64,000 nt of DNA. Source: Mesorhizobium hawassense (GTDB lineage Bacteria; Pseudomonadota; Alphaproteobacteria; Rhizobiales; Rhizobiaceae). A program made the position numbers and the translations under genes. The stretch spans positions 62,001 through 126,000 of the forward strand of contig NZ_QMBP01000016.1 of assembly GCF_003289945.1 (NCBI RefSeq), written 5' to 3'. Below, one piece after another: positions 1 through 9,300 of the stretch; position 1 is the first letter of the stretch; every line of letters starts with the position of its first letter. A model generated the notes under the pieces. The model did no database searches and was not told the origin of the DNA. It saw only the letters and a program-made list of their open reading frames with translations.

Positions 1-2922
1 ACTAAGTTTCGATAATAATTCCCTAATTCTTCCCGAAATCTTCTGGTTATCTTCAAGCCCTCCTGCATACCACCAATCCAAAACTGCTTCAGTTACATAT
101 CCAATGGGATGATTTATAGCTGAAATAAGAATATCATTGCTACTTTCGCGGCTTTCGTCACGAGATGCTTCGACCACTCGATCGGCCAGGACGAAAAAAG
201 CATCGGCTGTAGGTCCTACCGTTTTGGCGCAGGCTTTTAGCAACTGAGCTATGGGTCGAGCAAGGGCCTCCATTACATAGTCCGGAGCTTCCGCCAACGG
301 GACGTGTAGGCAGCGCCAAGCTCTCCGCGCGCGAGAGTCGTCGGACCAAGCGTTAAGAGCTTGGTGCCACCTGTCCACGATCCAAATATTACGGCGAGCT
401 AAATTGACGAGCGCAACAAGTGTTCGCGGAAAATCCGTCTGACACCTTTCCCTGAAGTCATCTTCTTGATGAAGGTCATCAACGTTGGGGTTTTCCTGCA
501 ACCACGTTTCCAGCTCGCGCCGTGACTTGGGGGTCGTGGAGAACCGGCGCCAACTGCCATCGCTTGACATCCAAACTGGGAATTCGTCACGCTCCTCAAC
601 CCGCCCCCAACCAGGATGCTCCTGCAGGATATCGTCCAGTTTTTGGGACGCGGCCGGGGTAAGTGCACATCCTGCCGTAGAGAGGATCGATAGCCTTCGC
701 CAAATTTCCCTGTCCTGGATAAGCCTGACCTGTTCCGCATCGGCGGTCCCTTTCATCTCCTCAGGTAAACCATTCAAAATGGCTGTTTGCAGCGCCTCCG
801 CTTCGACAGCAGTCACATCTGGGCCTAAGGATGCGAGTAGTCGGAGGACCTCGTGTTGTGTTTCAGTCGCCCATAGCCACCATTGAGCATCTGACAGAAG
901 CCACCCAATGACTTGGCTTGTCGGAAATAGATTTCTCTGCTCTGTGGCAGCAAAAAATGCGAGCCTTTTGAAAAGCGGATAGTCAATATTAAGCCAGGCT
1001 AGGACTTCGTGATGTGCTCTATCGGGAGTTGAGTGTGCTGTCTCAACCCATGCATCGCGTACGAGTTCGATCAGAACGGTCCAGTCCCGAAATCGTGTAT
1101 TTTGGGGATGGGGCTGGATTGAGGGCTGATACCAGTGAGAGCGATCGGAATGTGGCCCAGCACCACCTAACTGACGCATAATATCTAACGCGTCGCGCAA
1201 CAACTGAGTGAAATCGGCAAGCAGCATTGGCATCTCTGCCTGCCACCGCTCGTTACTGTTCATTGGATCGAGGGCGGAACGAACGAACTCCGCCCCAAGA
1301 ACAATCTCCCAACTAATAGCGCTCTCAATGCGTTCAACTTCGGTGCGGGATTCAACCTCATTATCCTGCCACTGATACCCTTCACGCAGCTTCAGGCGGG
1401 GCGCTAGGATTTCGCGGAGTTCCAAACGAAGGATCGGCGACATGCCGGTCTTGGAGAACCGACGACACCAATCGTACAAATCAAACCGCCCCGTGATGTC
1501 TTGTAGTCGCCCTGCAAGAGCGAACAGCCATAACGATTCTATCAATTGTGGTGGTGGATTCGACGCAAGTGCCTCAGAGACGAAGTAGCCGAAGCGATTA
1601 TCCAAATGCCCGCCGTTCTGTGCCACCCAGACCAGCAATCTCGGATCGGGGACATGGCGCGCAAGCCATCTGCCTAATTGGATCATAACCGGATCCCAAC
1701 TCGAAATGTTCCGAGAGGTGCGGTGAACGAGTGTCATCCATGGGGAATGAGTATATGGAGCCGGTCGCGCGACGAGACTGTAAGTAAGCTTCTCGTCCTC
1801 GACCTCGTTGGCCCGAACGCCAAATCTGATAAGGTCGCTTTGGTGAAACCGATTTTCAGCGAAAGCGAATAGCCAGTCGAGCGGCGGCAGTGGGGTGAAC
1901 TCGGCAAAATGCCTAGCAGGGAGGCCCGTACTATCGCTGATCGCCCAAAGCAATCGTCCGACAAAGTCATCTTGCCGAGTGCTGCCTGTCGGCTTCGCGT
2001 TTGCATGGCGGGCAACTATAGCTTCCTTACCACGCGTGCCATCGCGGTAGGTGCCTGCCCAAACCCGCAAAGTCTCATGAAGGTGAGCGTGATCTCTGCG
2101 GTTACGACTGCGATATAGAATGGGCGTTACATTCTTCGCGCGCCATTCATTTGTAATCTGCGCTTCTTGACCTTTTGTATAGCTCCCAAAAGCAAACACT
2201 TCGAGAGGCGCTTCGCCCAACAATCGGTCGGCGGCAAGAGCGTCCATCATATACCGGAGGACAGGATCGTTTAGGCTGTATCCGACGAAGCAAATTGTGT
2301 AGTTCCGAAACAACTCGCCGACGAAGCGAGCGGCCCATCGCTCTGTGAGATATGCCAACCCGAAATCTCCGCTGGACACCACAAGACGGTCGAGAGCGGC
2401 ACTCGTAGCGATTTTCGGCAACAGCCCGTGCAGGTAAACTAGCCCGTCCCATTTTCTTTTTGGGACCGGCAGAAGCGGCGCACTGAACTCTTGGAAGTTG
2501 GTGTTCAGTCGAGATTTGGCTTCCTCAAATAATTGGTCGAAATTGGTCGTGATCAATCTGAACTGACCCTTCAGAGTTTTGCTAAGGGTGATAAGGGCCT
2601 CGTGCGTTGTGGTTGCGTTTGATAGTGCCAGATCCGGAGTTAGAACTCTTGCGAGTGCAGCGCGAACTGTATTTCGGTTGCCGACGACGCGATTCTCAAG
2701 AAGCGAAATTGCAGTGTCATAAAGATTGGCTTTGAGGGCAGTTTGTTCGACCTCGTTTGGAGACTCGCCGATTTCGGAATAGATTTTTTGGACAAGCCCG
2801 GCGAAGCCTGGAAGACCAGCCGGGTACGATATTCCTGCACCACAAAAAAATACGACCCTGCCATCCTCGTGCGCTTGTAGCAATAATTCTGGAATATCAG
2901 GTCCGTCTTTTACAAATTGCAC
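1..2922 (-). CDS. SIR2-family NAD-binding protein with DUF4020-type C-terminal region (partial, 3' end outside window)
   Basis: A single frame stays open for 974 codons from a GTG at 2922 to the left edge, so the C-terminus is missing. The GTG follows a GGGGTGGA-like ribosome-binding site, and an in-frame stop at 2983-2985 rules out a longer start except a TTG without a site. The N-terminal third is a SIR2 domain: GAGIS at residues 28-32, TTNFD at 125-129, the catalytic LHG histidine at 164-166, and FVGYSLNDP near 212. The remaining ~700 residues are Trp-rich and helical and fit the DUF4020 architecture often fused to SIR2. SIR2 domains in bacterial defence proteins (ThsA, DSR1/DSR2) hydrolyse NAD+ on phage infection; the same role here is inferred. 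The gene is visibly more A+T-rich than the rest of the window, which suggests transfer. The SIR2 call is firm; the DUF4020 call rests on architecture. Confidence 0.88.
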   Translation of the reverse strand, partial: MQFVKDGPDIPELLLQAHEDGRVVFFCGAGISYPAGLPGFAGLVQKIYSEIGESPNEVEQTALKANLYDTAISLLENRVVGNRNTVRAALARVLTPDLALSNATTTHEALITLSKTLKGQFRLITTNFDQLFEEAKSRLNTNFQEFSAPLLPVPKRKWDGLVYLHGLLPKIATSAALDRLVVSSGDFGLAYLTERWAARFVGELFRNYTICFVGYSLNDPVLRYMMDALAADRLLGEAPLEVFAFGSYTKGQEAQITNEWRAKNVTPILYRSRNRRDHAHLHETLRVWAGTYRDGTRGKEAIVARHANAKPTGSTRQDDFVGRLLWAISDSTGLPARHFAEFTPLPPLDWLFAFAENRFHQSDLIRFGVRANEVEDEKLTYSLVARPAPYTHSPWMTLVHRTSRNISSWDPVMIQLGRWLARHVPDPRLLVWVAQNGGHLDNRFGYFVSEALASNPPPQLIESLWLFALAGRLQDITGRFDLYDWCRRFSKTGMSPILRLELREILAPRLKLREGYQWQDNEVESRTEVERIESAISWEIVLGAEFVRSALDPMNSNERWQAEMPMLLADFTQLLRDALDIMRQLGGAGPHSDRSHWYQPSIQPHPQNTRFRDWTVLIELVRDAWVETAHSTPDRAHHEVLAWLNIDYPLFKRLAFFAATEQRNLFPTSQVIGWLLSDAQWWLWATETQHEVLRLLASLGPDVTAVEAEALQTAILNGLPEEMKGTADAEQVRLIQDREIWRRLSILSTAGCALTPAASQKLDDILQEHPGWGRVEERDEFPVWMSSDGSWRRFSTTPKSRRELETWLQENPNVDDLHQEDDFRERCQTDFPRTLVALVNLARRNIWIVDRWHQALNAWSDDSRARRAWRCLHVPLAEAPDYVMEALARPIAQLLKACAKTVGPTADAFFVLADRVVEASRDESRESSNDILISAINHPIGYVTEAVLDWWYAGGLEDNQKISGRIRELLSKLS

Positions 2923-3196
2923 GCTTCCACCCCTGCTACCCAACGTTGATTTGTTACTACTGATTGTTTCCGAGAAGATTGTCTAGACTTTTCTGAACTG
3001 ATGGCGATCGCCGCAATAGAATGAAACTGAGTAGCTTTCCCTCCGTTACGCACCCATAATTAGACATCGGGCCTGCCCAGGGAGAAGCGCATGAAGGCCA
3101 GACTGCTTTTCGCCACTGTAGTCTAGCTCCAAAGTACTACTCTTCCACGATACTGCCCTTCAGCCAGCCGGTGCCCCGCCCGGTCGAAGCCGCCCT
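2923..3196. other. Intergenic region between SIR2 gene and dioxygenase pseudogene
   Basis: No convincing coding frame, tRNA or attachment site is visible. Composition shifts from the A+T-richer SIR2 gene to G+C-rich DNA over this stretch, so it is a candidate edge of an acquired segment. Confidence 0.4.
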
Positions 3197-3490
3197 TCAC
3201 GCCCCCAGCGTTGGCTCCATATTCACCTCCAGCGCCTATTCCGCCTCGTCCTCTTCGCCCATCACCTCGCTCTTCACCGCCAGCGCCCTGCCGGTCCAGA
3301 TCGAGTCGATCAGGTGGTCGCGCTTAGGGTTGGTGGTGTCGGGATGGATGAGGATGCCCCGTGGTTCAACATCAGCCAGGTAATCAGCGTGGCGAAGACC
3401 CGGTGGCCAATGAGACCTTAGCCTGCCCGTGCGGGCCGACCGACTCGTCGCACCAGTTGCCGAGGCGCAGGCGGGAAAGCTCGCCATCGC
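3197..3490 (-). pseudogene. Decayed copy of DOPA 4,5-dioxygenase-like gene (copy 1)
   Basis: Read on the minus strand this stretch matches the intact gene at 11055-11477. It has RLRLGNWCDESVGPHGQAK in one frame (about 3490-3400), then HPDTTNPKRDHLID and VMGEEDEAE in another (about 3330-3236). A frameshift separates the halves, and an in-frame TAG at 3236-3238 cuts off the conserved acidic tail. The ancestral TGA (3197-3199) is still recognisable at the end of the homology. The 5' third is missing. It is a non-functional relic, not a gene. Confidence 0.8.
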
Positions 3491-3648
3491 GGTGGACCGG
3501 CATCAAGCCGTCACGGCTCTCGCCAGCGGAGCGCGCCTGTCCGCCCGTCTCGCCTATCGACGAGTTCCCGCAACAGTTGCACTCCATCCAGGTGGAACCA
3601 ACCTGCCTTTGGCGCGTAGTTTCGCCATCGTTCTCATCACAAGGCAAG

Positions 3649-4005
3649 ATGCTCATGCCCGTCCGCAGAAAACGCAGGAAGCATTCCGGCAGCGATCTCT
3701 TGCTGGCGCCGGCGGTGGTCGGCATGCGGGTGCCGCTGCTGGTGCTGGATGCCGTGAGCCATGCGCCCAATGGGCGGGAAGCGCTGCAGGCGGTGCAGGA
3801 AAAGGTGCTGGCGGCGACCGAAGGTTTGTTCGCGGCACAGGCTAAGACGTTCGAGGCGGCGTTGCGTTTCTGGCCTGACGTCCTTTCCGGCAAAAGCCCG
3901 TCGCTTTGCGATGGAACGGTGGCGATGGAAGCGGCGGCGGCTGCCCTCTTGCCCGCGGCCAGGCAGGTGCGGCGCAATTTTGACCGGCTTTCGAAACGGC
4001 GCTGA
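3649..4005 (+). CDS. Hypothetical protein, helical, 118 aa
   Basis: The product begins MLMPVRRKRRKHSGS and is largely predicted helical, with Ala-rich segments and a motif RFWPDVLSGKS near the middle. A basic start followed by amphipathic helices is reminiscent of small phasin-like proteins, but no family is recognised with certainty. The ATG at 3649 is preceded by AAGGCAAG; a second ATG lies two codons later. A much longer upstream extension of the frame overlaps the dioxygenase pseudogene and is not believed. Repeat R1 follows 55 bases after the stop. Confidence 0.55.
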   Translation: MLMPVRRKRRKHSGSDLLLAPAVVGMRVPLLVLDAVSHAPNGREALQAVQEKVLAATEGLFAAQAKTFEAALRFWPDVLSGKSPSLCDGTVAMEAAAAALLPAARQVRRNFDRLSKRR

Positions 4006-4060
4006 CCGCGTGCTTTAAGCAACCAGGCGCCGGCGCGGGACAGGCCGGCTCAGCCGCAGG

Positions 4061-4165
4061 CTAGGGCATTTCGCCGTTTCACGGAAACGGCGAATGCCCT
4101 ATCTCTTTGTCTTGGCGCAATTTCAGACGGAAAACCGCTTCACACTTTTCCTGAAATTGCTCTAG
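4061..4165. repeat. R1 palindromic repeat, complete 105-bp unit
   Basis: The unit is bounded by CTAG at both ends. It has two palindromic modules: a TTCGCCGTTTC / GAAACGGCGAA hairpin, and an outer AATTTCAG / CTGAAATT pair enclosing GACGGAAAACCGC. It is the same length as the copy at 47768-47872 and resembles the RIME/REP-type intergenic elements of Rhizobiales. Its right-hand CTAG supplies the stop codon of the flavodoxin gene. Confidence 0.85.
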
Positions 4166-4689
4166 CCGACCGTCGCGAGGAACCGATCGGTGAAGCCGGC
4201 GAGCGCGTTCCAGTCGGTGAATTCGTGATCCTGCTCCGGGCCTGGATCCTCGCCCTTCATGACGACGAATTTGACGAACTGCTCCTGGAAGTAATCGTAT
4301 TTGGTGAAGCGCAAGGCGCCGCCCAGCAGAAGTGTCATGCGCGGCTGCCACCCCGTCAGGGAGACGAAGTGGTCGACATATTTCCGGGCAGCGGCCCCGT
4401 GGCCTTCCAGAGCCGCCGACAGGCTGACCGATACCAGCGCCGAAGGCTTGCCGCTCAACAGGTCGTGATGCGCGAACACGAAGGTCGTGACGGCTTCCTG
4501 ATGGTGCTCCTGGTGGACCGACGCGGCAATGACGAAGGCGTCGAAATGCCCGAGCTTCAAATCGGGCGTGAACTTCGCGCTGTCCAGCAGCTCGACCCGA
4601 TGCCCGCGCCCGCGAATGTCGGTCGCCATCCGTTCGGCGACTTTCCTGGTCTGCCCTTCAGTCGTTCCATAGACGATCAAGAGGTTCAC
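4162..4689 (-). CDS. Flavodoxin-domain protein (HemG-like)
   Basis: The 175-residue protein starts with the FMN-phosphate-binding loop VYGTTEGQTRKVA (residues 6-18) and has the flavodoxin fold features ALVSVSLSAAL and a C-terminal Trp/Asp region. It resembles the flavodoxin-domain family that includes menaquinone-dependent protoporphyrinogen oxidase; the substrate here is unknown. GTG at 4689 is chosen because GGAGGGACATC lies directly upstream and the fold begins at that residue; a 55-residue upstream extension of the frame lacks homology. The TAG stop is part of repeat R1. It diverges from the HWE kinase gene. Confidence 0.85.
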   Translation of the reverse strand: MNLLIVYGTTEGQTRKVAERMATDIRGRGHRVELLDSAKFTPDLKLGHFDAFVIAASVHQEHHQEAVTTFVFAHHDLLSGKPSALVSVSLSAALEGHGAAARKYVDHFVSLTGWQPRMTLLLGGALRFTKYDYFQEQFVKFVVMKGEDPGPEQDHEFTDWNALAGFTDRFLATVG

Positions 4690-4847
4690 GATGTCCCTCC
4701 GACGGTGGAAAGGCATTGATGGGGACAATCCAGTGTCGTCTCGCCCGGCACGCCCCAATGCAACGGAGCGCATCATAGCGCATGAAAGGGGGTTCACGCA
4801 CCGATTTTCGCGCCGGCGCGAATGCCGGGGTTCGTGCCATTTCGCGG

Positions 4848-4915
4848 GCCGCAATTCGCGCTATGGTAACGCCTGTGCGCCGACCATCGGCGACCCGCGC
4901 TCGGCCGGCCAAATT
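4848..4915 (+). pseudogene. Remnant of a PAS-domain segment similar to the downstream kinase
   Basis: This DNA contains GCGCCGACCATCGGCGAC, followed by CGCGCTCGGCCGGCC after a short gap. The same words encode APTIGD...ALGRP in the kinase at about 5126-5215. In its own frame it reads NACAPTIGDPRSAG, but that frame is not continuous with the kinase. It looks like the scar of an older tandem PAS/kinase gene. Confidence 0.55.
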
Positions 4916-4964
4916 TCCTCCCCGCCGCACGGATACATCTCCCGCCTCGCGCGTTTATGCCCCC

Positions 4965-6470
4965 ATGGTGGACGGCGCATGGCCTCGGGGCAAGGGTGAG
5001 GTCGCGGGATTGATCCGCGGCTATGACTGGGATTCGAGCCCGCTCGGGCCGCCCGAGGCGTGGACGCCAAGCCTGCGCACCACGGTCGAACTGATGCTGG
5101 CGGCGCGGGCCGAGATCGTGCTGTTTTGCGGGCCTGACTTCGCCGCTCTCTACAACGACGCCTATGCGCCGACCATCGGCGACAAGCATCCGCGCGCGCT
5201 CGGCCGGCCGGCGCGGGAGAACTGGGCGGAGCTGTGGACCGACCTCGAGCCGCTGCTTTCCGGCGTGCTCACCACCGGCGAGACGTTTTCGGCCAAGGAC
5301 CGGCCCTTCTACATCGAGCGTTCGGGCGGGGTCGGCGAGACGGTCTATTTCGACATTTCCTATTCGGCGGTGCGGGCGCAGGACGGCTCGGTCGAGGCGG
5401 TGCTGTGCATCGTCTCGGAAACCACCGCGCGGGTGCTGGCGGCGGCAAAAGTGCGCGAGAGCGAGCAGCGCTTCCGCGCGCTGGTCAATGCCAGCTCCGA
5501 CGTCATCTACCGCATGAGCCCGGACTGGCAGGAAATGCACGAGCTGGACGGCCGCGGCTTCCTGTCGACGGCCGATGGGCCGGCGATCCGCTGGCGCGAC
5601 GCCTATCTGTTCCCCGAGGACATGCCGGCGGTGCAGGCGGTGATCGACCGGGGGATCCTCGAGCGCGGCGTGTTCGAGCTGGAGCACCGGGTGCGGCGCG
5701 CCGACGGCAGCACCGGCTGGACGCTGTCGCGGGCGATCCCGATCGTGGATCTGGACGGCGCGATCCTCGAATGGTTCGGCATGGCGGCCGACATCACGGA
5801 CAAGCGGGCGAGCGACCTGCACATCCAGCTTCTGATGCGCGAGGTGAACCACCGCGTGAAGAACCAGTATGCGGTGATCCTGTCGATGATCCGCGAGACG
5901 GCCAAGCGGGCGACCGACCCGCGCGTCTTCGAGCACCAGATCCGCGAGCGCATCATGGCGCTATCGCGCTCGCACGACCTCCTGGTGATGAACGACTGGC
6001 GCGGCGCCGGCATGTCCGACCTGGTGCGCGAGCATCTCACGCCCTTCGCGCATGAGGAGCGCGTGGAGCTGTCGGGGCCGGATGTGACGCTGCGCCTCAA
6101 CGCCGTGCAGAACATCGGCATGGCGCTGCATGAGCTCGGCACCAACGCCACCAAATATGGCGCGCTTTCGGCCGACAAAGGCACCGTGCGGGTGAGCTGG
6201 CGGGTGCCGACGGAGACGCAGGAGCGCGGCGATTTCGAGCTGGTGTGGGAAGAGCGCACGGCGTGCGGCGCCGAGCCGCCCGAGGCGGAGCAGCGGCTCG
6301 GCTTCGGCAGCGTGGTGCTGCAGCGCGTCGTGCCCACCAGCCTCTCCGGCAGCGCCTCGCTGGAGCGCCAGCCCGGCTTCGTGCGCTGGACGCTGTCGGC
6401 GCCGCTCGGCAATGTCGTGGTCGACGAGGCGGCAAGGCTGGAGCGGGTCGAGGAGATGGCGCCAGCTTGA
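4965..6470 (+). CDS. PAS-HWE family sensor histidine kinase
   Basis: This is a cytoplasmic kinase of about 501 residues with no membrane segment. An N-terminal PAS-like domain (GYDWDSSPLGPPEAW, about residues 13-150) is followed by a second PAS (about 165-280, with FGMAADITDK at its end). Then comes the HWE dimerisation/phospho-acceptor helix with REVNHRVKNQ (His296). The ATPase part has HELGTNATKYGAL, and the FELVWEE W-x-E signature names the family. HWE kinases act in light, general-stress and other signalling in Rhizobiales; no response regulator is adjacent. The start is uncertain: the frame is open back to 4782 with ATGs at 4863 and 4965. I chose 4965, just before the conserved domain. 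Confidence 0.85.
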   Translation: MVDGAWPRGKGEVAGLIRGYDWDSSPLGPPEAWTPSLRTTVELMLAARAEIVLFCGPDFAALYNDAYAPTIGDKHPRALGRPARENWAELWTDLEPLLSGVLTTGETFSAKDRPFYIERSGGVGETVYFDISYSAVRAQDGSVEAVLCIVSETTARVLAAAKVRESEQRFRALVNASSDVIYRMSPDWQEMHELDGRGFLSTADGPAIRWRDAYLFPEDMPAVQAVIDRGILERGVFELEHRVRRADGSTGWTLSRAIPIVDLDGAILEWFGMAADITDKRASDLHIQLLMREVNHRVKNQYAVILSMIRETAKRATDPRVFEHQIRERIMALSRSHDLLVMNDWRGAGMSDLVREHLTPFAHEERVELSGPDVTLRLNAVQNIGMALHELGTNATKYGALSADKGTVRVSWRVPTETQERGDFELVWEERTACGAEPPEAEQRLGFGSVVLQRVVPTSLSGSASLERQPGFVRWTLSAPLGNVVVDEAARLERVEEMAPA

Positions 6471-6493
6471 GGGGCGGATAATCGCAGAGGGCG

Positions 6494-6737
6494 GCGCTGC
6501 CCCCTCTCCGTCCCGGCGCTGCGCGCCGAGCCATGCATTTATTGTCCAATGTAGCGCTGGTCGACCCCCACTCCGTCTCGGCTTCGCCGAGCCACCTCTC
6601 CCCCGATCGACGGGGTAGAGGAAGGCGCTAAGCCTTTTTGGCGTCAACACTCGTCCAGCGACGCTCCCTTCCTTTCCCTCCGGAGGGTCCGGAAGGGGGA
6701 AAGGTGGCGCTGCGAAGCAGCGACGGATTGGGGGAAC
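6494..6737. repeat. R2 long palindromic repeat (divergent copy)
   Basis: Two facing arms related to CTCCGTCTCGGCTTCGCCGA and CCACCTCTCCCCC enclose a less conserved middle. The left side carries a duplicated partial arm (6494-6530 and 6567-6610). It belongs to the family seen at 13591, 16014 and 41777. This stretch follows the kinase gene and contains no gene. Confidence 0.7.
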
Positions 6738-6969
6738 CACGTGGCAATCAAGCCTCGGCCGATCAGTCACGCCAGTCACAGAAGATGTGTGCATAGCGTA
6801 GCCACATTCGTGGGGGGCGAGGAAACGCCAATCGCCGCTTATCCGATCGCGCCATGTCGCGGTGTCGCTAATTTAGCTAGGCTGAATGCTGCGGCGGACT
6901 CCGGTTCGCCGGGCCGACGTCGATACATCGGGCAACTGGCAACAGGCGCCGGCCACCTGAAGCACCCGC
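6738..6969. other. Intergenic DNA without recognisable feature
   Basis: No frame here has coding character or a recognisable product, and no promoter or hairpin stands out. It separates repeat R2 from a dioxygenase gene fragment. Confidence 0.4.
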
Positions 6970-7115
6970 TCACGCCTCCAGCGTCGGCTCGGTATTCACC
7001 TCCAGCGCCTCTTCCGCCTCGTCCTCTTCGCCCAGCACCTCGCCATGCACGCGGAGCGCCCGACCGATCCAGACCGGGTCGATCAGATGGTCGCACTGGG
7101 GTTGGCGGCGTTGCG
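6970..7115 (-). pseudogene. 3' fragment of DOPA 4,5-dioxygenase-like gene (copy 3)
   Basis: The minus strand encodes CDHLIDPVWIGRALRVHGEV and then the acidic tail EEDEAEEALEVNTEPTLEA, almost identical to the end of the intact gene at 11055-11477. It terminates at a TGA (6970-6972). Homology stops abruptly upstream of about 7115, so at least two thirds of the gene is absent. With copy 1 it shows that the ancestral stop codon was TGA. Confidence 0.85.
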
Positions 7116-7481
7116 CGGCGATCGGCCCACGGCGCCCGATGTTGAAACTCGGATGCGCGCGAATGACGATTGCTTAACCACGCAGGCAGGAACACCCCTC
7201 ATGCGTGCATCGCTTAATAATTTTCGAATTAGGTTGAACTAATAAATACCGGACCCGAGGCAAGAAACGACCCACCATGGAATTCTTTCCCCTTTCGGCA
7301 AGACTTGAAGCCAGCCCCCATCGGCCGGCCGGCGGCAGGGGATTTCGAGCGCCGCAACGTCCCGGCGCGATCGGTCGCCGTCCTGCGAGCGGCCATCGCC
7401 GACGATGCGCCGCGCGGACTTCCCGGCGGAACGAGGCCGCCTTCGGTCTTTCAACCCAGTCGACCAGAGCATCGTAGTCCA

Positions 7482-9287
7482 ATGTCCCAAGTGTCCGAAC
7501 AACCGTCCTATCCGCCGCCCGGCCGCCCGGTGACCTTCGGGCAGGTCCTGTCCTGCTGCGGATCCCAGGCGACAGTGGGAGTGCTGAGCTCGCAGATGTC
7601 GGAAGACCACCGCGCGACGGTCGGCAAATTCATCGCGATCCGTATCCGCGACGATGTCGTGCTGGGCATGATCACGGAGGTGGAGGCCGCCCCCGGCGGC
7701 GCGGGATCGGGTTACAAGGCGCTGGCGCGCGTCGACCTGATGGGTGAGATATGCCGCGGCGGCGGCTCGTCGTGGTTCCGGCGCGGCGTGCGGGAGTACC
7801 CGGCGATCGGCGACGAAGCCGTGATGGTCAGCCGCGAGGACCTGAAGCTCATCTATTCCAAGTCGACCAGCAACTCGATCGAGATCGGCCACCTGCAGCA
7901 GGACCCCTCGATCGCCGCCTGCGTGGACGTCGACAGCATGCTGTCGAAACACTTCGCGGTGCTGGGGTCCACCGGCGTCGGCAAATCCAGCGGCGTCGCC
8001 ATCATTCTCAACGAAGTCATGCGCGCACGGCCGGACGTGCGGATCCTGCTGCTCGATATCCATGGCGAATACGGACACAGCTTCGGGCAGAAGGCGCATG
8101 TCTTCGGCCTGAGCAACCTCAGGCTGCCCTTCTGGCTGTTCAGCTTCGAGGAAATGATCGACGTCATCTTCGCCGGCCGGCCGCCGGTCGCCGAGGAAGT
8201 CGAAATCCTCGCCGAGCTGATCCCGGTCGCCAAGGCCACCTACATGGCGCTGCAGCAGGGCGGCGAGCGCGCCGCGCTGGCGCGCAAGGGGCCGCGCCAT
8301 ATGGGCTTCACGGTCGACACGCCGTCGCCCTACCAGGTCCAGGACCTGCTTTGGCTCATCGACGAGCGCATGGGCAAGCTCGAGAACCGTTCGACCCGCA
8401 TGGTCCATCACCGCCTGATGATGCGGATCGAGGCGCTGAAGAACGATCCGCGCTACGCATTCATGTTCGAGAGCTCGAATGTCGCCGGCGACAAGATGGC
8501 CGCGGTGCTCGACCAGCTCTTCCAGCTGGAATCGGACGAGCACGGCATCACCGTGCTCACGCTCGCCAGCCTGCCCGGCGAGGTCCTCGACGCGGTCGTA
8601 TGCGCCGTCTGCCGTCTCGCGTTCGAATTCGGCCTTTGGAGCGAAGGCGCCGCGCCGATCCTGATCGCCTGCGAGGAAGCGCACCGCTACGCCGCGTCGG
8701 ATCGGACGGTCGGCTTCGCCCCGGCCCGGCGCGCGCTGTCGCGCATCGCCAAGGAGGGGCGGAAGTACGGCGTCTATCTGGGTCTCGCGACGCAGCGCCC
8801 CGCGGAGCTGGACCCGACGATCATCTCGCAATGCAGCACCCTTTTCGTGATGCGGATGGCCAATGACGAAGACCAGCTGCTGCTGAGGTCGGCCCTGCCG
8901 GACGCGGCCGCCAACCTGCTTTCCTTCGTTCCCTCGCTGGGCACCGGCGAGCTCATCGGCATCGGCGAAGGCATGCCTCTGCCCGCCCGGCTTTCCTTCC
9001 GGACATTGCCGGCCCATCTCGTCCCGCGCAGCGAGCAGGTGGACGGGGACGAAATGAAGCAAGCGAACCTGTCGCGCCCCGAGCTCGTGCGCCGCACGAT
9101 CGAACGCTGGCGCAAGGCGACGACCGCGCAGCCGGGTCCGCAAAAGGGCGGCCCGCGCGAAGCCGGCGGTCCGGAGTTCGATACCGACGCCGTGGAGCGG
9201 GGACTGGAAGCGATCGCCAGCGAGCGGCTGCCTCAAAGGGACCGGGTCCCGCTCGACCCGGCCCGCTATTCGATTCTCAAACGCTGA
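7482..9287 (+). CDS. HerA/DUF87-type hexameric ATPase
   Basis: The 601-residue protein has an N-terminal HAS-barrel-like region (FGQVLSCC near residue 18) and a RecA-like motor. Walker A GSTGVGKSS is at 162-170, Walker B ILLLDIHGE at about 188-196, and a second acidic motif LIACEEAHRY near 394-403. HerA-family ATPases are hexameric DNA translocases or helicases, classically working with a NurA nuclease; no nuclease is adjacent. Instead a GGDEF-EAL gene begins 13 bases downstream, implying co-transcription. The ATG at 7482 precedes the conserved domain; the frame extends upstream to 7305 without homology. Substrate and role are unknown. Confidence 0.85.
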   Translation: MSQVSEQPSYPPPGRPVTFGQVLSCCGSQATVGVLSSQMSEDHRATVGKFIAIRIRDDVVLGMITEVEAAPGGAGSGYKALARVDLMGEICRGGGSSWFRRGVREYPAIGDEAVMVSREDLKLIYSKSTSNSIEIGHLQQDPSIAACVDVDSMLSKHFAVLGSTGVGKSSGVAIILNEVMRARPDVRILLLDIHGEYGHSFGQKAHVFGLSNLRLPFWLFSFEEMIDVIFAGRPPVAEEVEILAELIPVAKATYMALQQGGERAALARKGPRHMGFTVDTPSPYQVQDLLWLIDERMGKLENRSTRMVHHRLMMRIEALKNDPRYAFMFESSNVAGDKMAAVLDQLFQLESDEHGITVLTLASLPGEVLDAVVCAVCRLAFEFGLWSEGAAPILIACEEAHRYAASDRTVGFAPARRALSRIAKEGRKYGVYLGLATQRPAELDPTIISQCSTLFVMRMANDEDQLLLRSALPDAAANLLSFVPSLGTGELIGIGEGMPLPARLSFRTLPAHLVPRSEQVDGDEMKQANLSRPELVRRTIERWRKATTAQPGPQKGGPREAGGPEFDTDAVERGLEAIASERLPQRDRVPLDPARYSILKR

Positions 9288-9300
9288 CGCGGCCTCTGCA

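Noticed and set aside
7189..7214. GGAAC-N17-CGCT upstream of the HerA gene as an EcfG promoter
   Set aside because: The -10 part lacks the essential GTT and the start codon is nearly 270 bases away.
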